NCBI RefSeq assembly: GCF_950295315.1
Contig: NC_080177.1
Span: 84,290,216 to 84,354,215 of the forward strand
DNA length: 64,000 nt
Reading direction: 5' to 3'
From: Erinaceus europaeus
Taxonomy: Eukaryota; Chordata; Mammalia; Eulipotyphla; Erinaceidae
A program made the position numbers and the translations under genes. Below, piece by piece: positions 22,901 to 31,900 of this stretch. The notes under the pieces are model-generated. The model saw only the letters and a program-made list of their open reading frames with translations, was not told the origin of the DNA and did no database searches. Numbering within the stretch: position 1 is the first letter of the stretch; every line of letters starts with the position of its first letter.

Positions 22901-25900
22901 TTCATATAACTATATCTGTTGCATTAGGAGATGGTCTGCTTGCAACCAGATTTGACTGCTGCATATGCCAACCTCGTTGCCTCTCCGTCCTTCCTTACAG
23001 AAACTAGTCTAGTGGTTCAATAAAGGTGCTGAATGGGTTTAAAAATAGAATTTTATCGTTCTGTCACATATTTCATGACATGTTCAACTGTAAATTCTTC
23101 AGTATCTCCTCTGTTTCTGTGTGTAGTACGCCAAGTACATGGAAAGCCATAGCACTGAAGGAGTGAGGCATGTCTTCAGCAGAGCTTGCACTACCCACCT
23201 CCCCAAGAAACCCACGGTGCATATGCTTTGGGCAGCTTTTGAGGAACAGCAGGGTAAGAATGAGGATATTCATTGGATACTTTCTGGACTTTTAAATCAT
23301 TTCAGGATAAAATACTGGAAGTTGAATCTTGAGGCGTGGTGTAAAGCAGAGATCAGCAAACGGATTCTTTAAAGGGCCAGACAGTGACAACTGTAGGCTT
23401 CGTGGCACTGTGCTCACTTTTCTAACTGCTATGCAGCCTAAAAGCTGCACACGTGACATCTAAACAAACGGTCAGAGCAGTCTGCCTTGTGTAAAACATA
23501 AAAACGGGCAGAGTAGAGGTGAAGCGAATGCTCACCTGCTAAAGCATGGCCCCTACCCAGAGTGAGCATTCAGGCTGTGTCCTACCCCACAGAGGAGCAC
23601 CACAGCACCAGAAGATCCATGGATGGTGGGGTGGGGCTGTGATATTTCTCCCTGTCCACCCACCTCTCTGCTTTTCTGAAATGTTGAAGAAAAAAGAATG
23701 AAGGAAAAGATCAGCCTAGGGGTAGAATCATGTGGGCACAAGACTTAGACTGCACAGGAGAAAATTGTGTACACACACACACACACACACACGCGCACAC
23801 ACGCGCGCACACACGCACGCACACACGCACACACACACGCACACACACACACGAATGGACTGACCCTGTGAGCTGTCTGTGACTACCTGAAATAGGGCAG
23901 GCCTAGATAGCTTCATGGTGGTGCTGACAGACTCTCTTGCCTGAGATTCCAAAGTCCCAGGTTCAATTCCCTGCATCACCACTAGTTAAAAAAAAAAAAA
24001 AAAAAAAAAACCTGGTTTCTGCATTGCTTTTTGTTTTTTTTTTTTAACTGTGGCTTATGATGGCGGTGGGGTGGGATTGAATCTGGAACTTTGGAGCCTC
24101 AAGCATGGGAGTCCCTTTGCATAACCATTATGCTATCTACCCCCACCTATAAATAAATACGTGGAATAAAAAGTGTCACAAGTTGAAACAAAACCATACA
24201 TTTTGATTGCTGTTTCTAGGTAATATAAATGAAGCCAGAAATATCTTGCGAACATTTGAAGAATGTGTTCTAGGACTGGCGATGGTTCGGTTGAGAAGAG
24301 TAAGTTTAGAACGACGTCATGGAAATCTGGAAGAGGCTGAACACCTGCTCCAGGATGCAATTAAGAATGCCAAATCCAACAATGAGTCGTCGTTTTATGC
24401 TATCAAGCTAGCCAGGCATCTTTTCAAAATACAAAAAAACCTTCCAAAATCAAGAAAAGTGCTTCTGGAAGCAATTGAGAGAGACAAAGTATGTATTTTT
24501 TTTTTTTTTTTTTTAAGAAAAGAAGTGAGTGGTGTGTCTGTATGTTGGCAACTATGATGAAGTATTTGGTCTGTATTACTAAATGAAGACAACAGTCCCT
24601 CTAAGCTGATGTTGCCATTCTTTAAAAAAAACTTTCTGTAATCATTAATCTTGTTGGATTTTTAAAAAGTCTTGTAGATCTTGTGACAATTTTTCTTACT
24701 TTTAGAAATGTTACAAGAAATCTGCTAGTTACTAGTAGAATAGAGGACCTGGGAGAACATCTTATAAACAAAACAAAGCATAGTGCTACTTGCAGTTATC
24801 AGTGAGATTATTCTTTTCCCCCGAACTATTTCCTTACATATATTAATAGATTAACGACCACATATGTTTTCCTCATTTTAGATGTCCAGCTAATGCTAAG
24901 TCTATTTCTTTTTTTTTTTTTGGTTTCTTCCTTGCAAATAGTTTTTTATTTACAGTGTCAAGTTTTAAGAGGTCACTACAGTAACCCATAAAACGAGGGA
25001 AAAATCCAAAGATGCCACTTCATAGAGAATCTACAGCTCAGTTTCAGTGCAAGAAAAAAAGCAACTCTGGTCATAACAGAAAAAACACAGCATAGACCTG
25101 CCCTCGCAGTGAGGACAGTGTTCTCGAATACAGCATATACCCAGACCCCGTATTCAGACCTGCCCACGCAGTGAGGACAGTGTTCTCGAATACAGCAAAT
25201 GCCCAGACCCCGTATTCAGACCGGCCCACGCAGTGAGGACAGTGTTCTCGAATACAGCAAATGCCCAGACCCCGTATTCAGACCGGCCCACGCAGTGAGG
25301 ACAGTGTTCTCGAATACAGCATATACCCAGACCCCGTATTCAGACCGGCCCACGCAGTGAGGACAGTGTTCTCGAATACAGCATATACCCAGACCCCGTA
25401 TTCAGACCGGCCCACGCAGTGAGGACAGTGTTCTCGAATACAGCATATACCCAGACCCCGTATTCAGACCGGCCCACGCAGTGAGGACAGTGTTCTCGAA
25501 TACAGCAAATGCCCAGACCCCGTATTCAGACCGGCCCACGCAGTGAGGACAGTGTTCTCGAATACAGCAAATGCCCAGACCCCGTATTCAGACCGGCCCA
25601 CGCAGTGAGGACAGTGTTCTCGAATACAGCAAATGCCCAGACCCCGTATTCAGACCGGCCCACGCAGTGAGGACAGTGTTCTCGAATACAGCAAATGCCC
25701 AGACCCCATATTCAGACCGGCCCACGCAGTGAGGACAGTGTTCTCGAATACAGCAAATGCCCAGACCCCGTATTCAGACCGGCCCACGCAGTGAGGACAG
25801 TGTTCTCGAATACAGCAAATGCCCAGACCCCGTATTCAGACCGGCCCACGCAGTGAGGACAGTGTTCTCGAATACAGCTGCTTTGCTACTGGGTCTAAGA

Positions 25901-28900
25901 GTCACAGTATAATGGACCTGCTCTCAGACGCAGGTTCATGGGTGTAAGCAGATGCACGTTCTGAGGAGTATCTACAGTCGTAAAAATTTAAATCGTTGGG
26001 GACTTAGAGGGTTTGTAGAGATGACTTTTGGTGTTTTGTTGTTGGTGCTTGATTTTAGATTTATTTATTGGCAAGAGGGAAGCAGAGACATCACCAGGCC
26101 ATCACTCTGGCACACCCAGAGCTAGGAATGAAACTCCATAAGCCAAACTTTACCCACTGTGCCACCTTCTGTGTTGCACTTGTACTTTATATTTGCTGTG
26201 GTAGGCCAAGTTTGTTAAACCCATAGTAGGACAGAGACTCTTAGTTTATTGGCACGTAACAGTGGTATATAGTTTGGGGAGATAACTAGAAAGAGATTCC
26301 TACATACCAGATGCTAATTTTTTTTTCTCACCCATCTGGTGTGTGCTGAGGACACTTAGGAGTCACATTTTCATACAGGTTTCATTGCTGAGTTGTTCAT
26401 GTTGTGAATAGGAAGCTAAGGTATTTTTAAACAGCTGTGGTTTAAGGAAATCATTTGGACATATTATTAATTGATAATATTTTTTACACAGGAGAATGCA
26501 AAGTTGTACCTCAATTTACTTGAAATGGAATACAGCGGTGACCTCAAGCAAAATGAAGAAAACATCCTACATTTTTTTGACAAAGCTATACATGGTTCGC
26601 TACCTGTCAAGATGAGAATTACATTTTCTCAAAGAAAAGTGGAATTTCTTGAAGATTTTGGTTCAGATGTTAATAAGTACGTTCTTATTTACATAATAGA
26701 TATTTGACTAGTAAATAAGCAGTGATGATTTTGGATGGGAATTTGATAATTATTGCAAATTAATGCTCTATTAAGATGTTCCTTAGGGGAGTTGGGCGGT
26801 AGCACGGTGGGCTAAGCGCAGGTGGTGGTAAGTGCAAGGACTGGTGTAAGGATCCTGGTTGGAGCCCCCGGCTCCCCACCTGCAGGCGGTGAAGCAGGTC
26901 TGCAGGTGTCTGTCTTTCTCTCCCCCTCTCTGTCTTCCCCTCCTCTCTCCATTTCTCTCTGTCCTATCCAGCAATGACATCATCAATAACTACAACAATA
27001 ATAACTACAATGATAAAACAACAAGAGCAACAAAAGGGAATAAATGAATATTAAATGGTTCATAGGTTTCTTTCTCCTTGTGCATGTGAGCATAAGTTTA
27101 ATTTTGTAAATGTACACTGAATAGGAAGAAATATAGTTAAATTTTAGCAGGGTAAATTAAACAGGGACTTTATGAGAAAAGACAGCTCATGAAATAGAAA
27201 TGGGCCAAGGGTTAAATTCTGTAACAGAAAAATGTTTCTTTGCATCATGATAGATAGATGTGAGTTAACCTGGAACTGGATACCACTTTTTCTCAGCTGA
27301 GAAGAGGGTACACATGGCCTCTAAATCATGTCTAATGACCTCAACTTCATAAACTGTAAAGTGCTTACAGTTGAAGAATATAGAAGGATTCACTTTAGAT
27401 GGGGAAATAACACAGTGCCTGAGGAGGCTCCAGAGTTCCAGGTGCAACCCCTTGCAGTACCCTAAGCCAAAGCAAGCAGTGCTCTGAGAAATGTGGCCTC
27501 CCACCGCATCTGGTGACTCTAAAAAAAACATATTTCTCCCTCTAGGAAATATCCCATGGCTATGTGGTTTCTCTTTCTCATTTAGGATTTCCATTGAAAT
27601 GTTTTTTTTCTACAATTTTTAAAATTATCTTTATTTATTTATTGGATTGAGACAGCCAAAAATCAAGAGGGAAGAGGGAGATAGAAAGGGAGAGACAGAT
27701 GCCTGCAGCCCTGCTTCACCACTCGCAAAGCTTTCCCACTGCAGGTGGGATCCAGAGGCTCAAACCTGGGTCCTTACACACTGTAGCAAGTATGCTCAAC
27801 CAGGTGTACCATCACCTGACCCCCGATACTGTTAAAATGAGAATTTGTTTCTCTGTGTGTATATGTTCATATATTTTTGATATTTAAATTATAGTTAAAC
27901 TAATATTTAACTGCTAGTTGAGTTTAGTGCTTATTATCATTATCTATAGATTATGTAATATAAGATACATTGCAGTTTAAGGTAGATATATAGGTAATGC
28001 TTTTATTTAATTAATTTTGATCATCTCTAGGGCTTTACTGCTCCAGGCTGGCTTTCTTAGAGATTCAGAGAGACCGACCACAGTACAAAATTTAAAAAAC
28101 TCTAGGGACTGGGTTCAGACGCAGGTCACACACCTGGCAAAGCAGTGCATTATCCAAGTGTTTCCAAGTGTTGACCCATGCTTTCTTTTAATAAATGGAG
28201 AGGCTTATAGGAAGGTTAGCATTTTCTCCTTAATATCAAAGTCTTTCCTTGTACTTTTGTTTAAATATGTATCTGTTGTTTGCACTGAGGTATACATATG
28301 TCCCATGTAATTTTTTTTTTTTTTTTTTAAATTTAACCAGAGTACTACTTAACTCTGGCTTATGGTGGTGGTGGTGGTGGTGGGGGTTGAACCTGGGACT
28401 TTGGAGTATCAGGCATGAGAGTCTTTTTTGCATAACCATTATGCTATCTACCCTCCGCCCTGTCCCATGTAATTTTAGCTTTTACTTTAGTTAGATGTGG
28501 TGACCAGGGAAGACACGTATTTTTTTTTTCACTTAATTGTTTTAATTTTTTTTTTTTAATAAAATGGAAATATTGACAAGACCATAGGATAAGAGGGGCA
28601 CAACTTCACACAATTCCCACTTCCAGAACTCTGTATCCAATCCCTTCTCTTAATAGCTTCCCTATTCATTATCTCTCTGGGAGTATGGGCCCAGGGTCAT
28701 TATAGGTGGAAGGTCTGGCTTCTGTTGTTGCTTCCCCGCTGAACATGGGTCGATTGAACATGGGTTGACATGGCGATTCATACTCCCAGCCTGTCTTTCC
28801 CTAGCGGGGTAGAGATCTGGGGAGTTGGGGTCCAGGACACATTGGTGGGGTTTCTGCCCAGGGAAGTCCGGTTGGCATCATGATAGCAACTGGAACCTTG

Positions 28901-31900
28901 TGGCTGAAAAAGAGTTAACATATAAGGCAGAACAAATTGTTGGCTAATCATGAGCCTAAAGGCAAGAAGAATGTTGCAGATGAAGATCTGGGGTCTCCGT
29001 TTTGGAAAAAGCTAGTAGGTCTATTTTACGTCTATTCCAAGGGGCCCATGACCCTACTAGTTTTTACCTGAGCCTGACATCAGCTATGCAGATGACCTAA
29101 GTTACCGTCTGGGAGGATGGTGTCATAGTTGGATGGTGCATACATTTTTATGCCTTAGCAGCACATTACTGCTGAGGGCCGTGATCTCTGGATGAGCATG
29201 GAGCTGCCATTTCTTTTTCATGTGTTTTTAATTTTTTTTCCCTTCTGTTGCCCTTGTTGTTTATCGTTGTTGTTGTTATTGCTGTCATTATTGGATATTA
29301 CAGAGAGAAATGGAGAGAGGAGGGGAAGGCAGTGGGGGGGGGGGGTTAAACCAGGATCTTGATGCTGGTCCGTGAGCTTTTCGTCATGTGTGCTTAACCC
29401 GCTGACCCACTGCCCGGCTCCCTTTTTTTTTTTAAATAATTCATTTAATAAAGACAGACAAATCAAGAGAGTACAGGGAGGTGGGGAGTGAGCTGGACAC
29501 CTACAGCCCTTCTTCACTGCTCGCAAATGGGGACCGGGGCTTAGACCCGGGTCTTTGCGCACTGTCACTTGTGCTCAGCCAGGTTCACCACCACCCAGCT
29601 CCTGGACCTGTCATCCTTCATAAAGCAGGCTGAGCTTCATATTGTTATCACTGGATACTGGGGAGCTAAGCCGAGGACAAAATGGCAAGAAACAGTTGAA
29701 ATTCCTATAAAAGAAATATCTGCTTGATTAGAGAGATGTCCAATGTGGACATGCCATGTTGACTGTGCTATGTCTTACAAGTTAGATGACTTTAGACGCG
29801 TTCACTGTGAGGTTGATAGTAGGGAGCTATTAGATGTTTGATCAAGGTTAAATAGTTTTTAAGAAATTTATTTAGGGTTGGGAGACAGCATAATGGTTAT
29901 GTAAAAGACTGTGAAGCCTAAGGCTCGCTCAGAAGTCCCAAGTTCAGTCCTCAGCACCAGCAACCGTTGCTGAGCAGTACTCCGGTCTTTCACTCTATAC
30001 TTCTCTCTGATAAAAATGAGTGTGTGTGTGTGTGTGTGTGTGTGTTCAGGAGGAGAAAGTGATCTCAGCACCTAGTATTCCTTAAATGCCACAGTGGCTG
30101 AATTTGACCCTGGGCTGCATAAATAATAAATACAATCTCAGTTTAGCACCAATACCCAAATAGACTCAGGGCATAGCTAAAGATGCCACATATGCCTTTA
30201 TAAATGCCATGGAAAGTCTTGAGTGTCAGATCTAATAATGTTGTTGTAGCTGAAATTAAGGGGGGAGGGTGACTCATAAACGTGCCATTTGGGAATTTCC
30301 TAAGTTTTGAAATGAGACAAGTAACAGGATTAGTGTGTCAGAAACAAAGCTTGGTAGGCAAGACATCTTCACTGCTATGTGTGTGGGCCAAGTTGGAGTC
30401 CCAGCATCAAACAGGAGGCTGGATCACAGTGGAGGAATTCCTGGCACTTTATCTCTCTCTCTCTCTCTCTCTCTCTGATTTTATTTATTTATGATAAAGA
30501 TAGAGAGAGAGAGAAGCAGACACCATTCTGGTACAAGTGCTGCTGCTTGGGGTTGAACTCAGCATCTCATGCTTGAAAGTCAGAACTTTATCCATGCACC
30601 ACCTCCCTCTCATAAATAAATCTTTAAAAAGGAAATGGTATAAACTTTAAAAGGAATGCAGATTTGGTTTTTAAAAAATCCTATTATCATTAGTTGTATT
30701 TTACCATTTTCATTTTTTAAATGTTTGATTAATGAAAGAAATCAGAACGTCAGTCTGGCATGTGTGGTGCTGGGAACAGAGCTTAAGACCTTCCCTGTGG
30801 ATGTCTTTCTGTCTACTGGCCATGCACCTCCAGAGCCACTCGGATTTTCAGACCATTTTAAAGTCCTTGATGTTGAACACTCAAGTAGATGTTACTGATA
30901 AGGTTTCACAGTACGTTTTGGACATTTTGGAACTAGTATTACTGGTTATTATTAAGTGTGTATTAGGCTGCACATGCAATGCCAGTGTAGCTTCCTGGGC
31001 TCTTTGTCTCTTTAATAATTAACAGGCAGGGAGGACAGAGAGCAGCGACTCTCCACGCTCCTTGATTCTCTCATTTCATGTGCTTGATCTGATGGTCTCA
31101 CACTTGGTAAGCTGCGCGCTCTGTTGTGTGAGCTACATCCTGCCACAAGGCCATCTTTCTTTTCTGAAACACAGCATATTAGAAAATTGTAAAGAGAAAA
31201 CAATCATGATTTTTAATATCAGTTTTCCTTCAGCCTGTTACAGATTTTGAAAGTTGTACCAGGTGAAATTTATCAGTGTGTCACATCAGAGTATTTTTTA
31301 TTCGTTAAGGCTACCTTTTTAATCAGTGACAGTTCTGTTATCACAACACTAATTTCATAGTAGTTTTAATTCAGTTTACTATGATCACAGTTTAAGTGCA
31401 TGTTGTTTTAACTGGCAGGAGTCAGTAAATGCTGTTAAATGAGACCTCAGTATACAAATATGGCCGTAGTGACTAAACCACGTGGTCAGAGTCACTACTT
31501 GGTTTTGTGATAGGCTATCTATAGGTAAGGCAGCTGCGATCAGCATCCCACCGGCTTTAGCTATTGAAACGACAGTGGGCAGTTGGCTGCAGCCCAGTTA
31601 AATGTCGTGGGGTGCAGCAGACAGCTCTGTCACAGCATGTGCTCACTCACACACCATTGCCAGTGGGATGTAAGTTGGCTGCATCTCCATCTGTGATTGG
31701 GAAAGCACATGAAGTGACTTTGTCTACAGAGGAAGTCAGTCAGGAAGTTACAGGTATCAGGTCTGCCCGTCCTTTTACAACAGAAGCAAGTGCTGGCATC
31801 ATAGCTCATGGGGCAAGGTGACTTCCTTGCTGCGCACAGTGGTGCAGGGAGGTGCTGCCTGGTCTGTGCTGGTCTCTCCCCGAGCGACACAGTGGTGCAG

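Noticed and set aside
25095..25878. Regular repeats resembling a CRISPR array
   Set aside because: Units are contiguous with no unique spacers; this is a mammalian minisatellite.
26720..26785. Perfect C-box word gtgatgat in the PRPF39 intron
   Set aside because: No D box or closing stem follows within about 100 nt.
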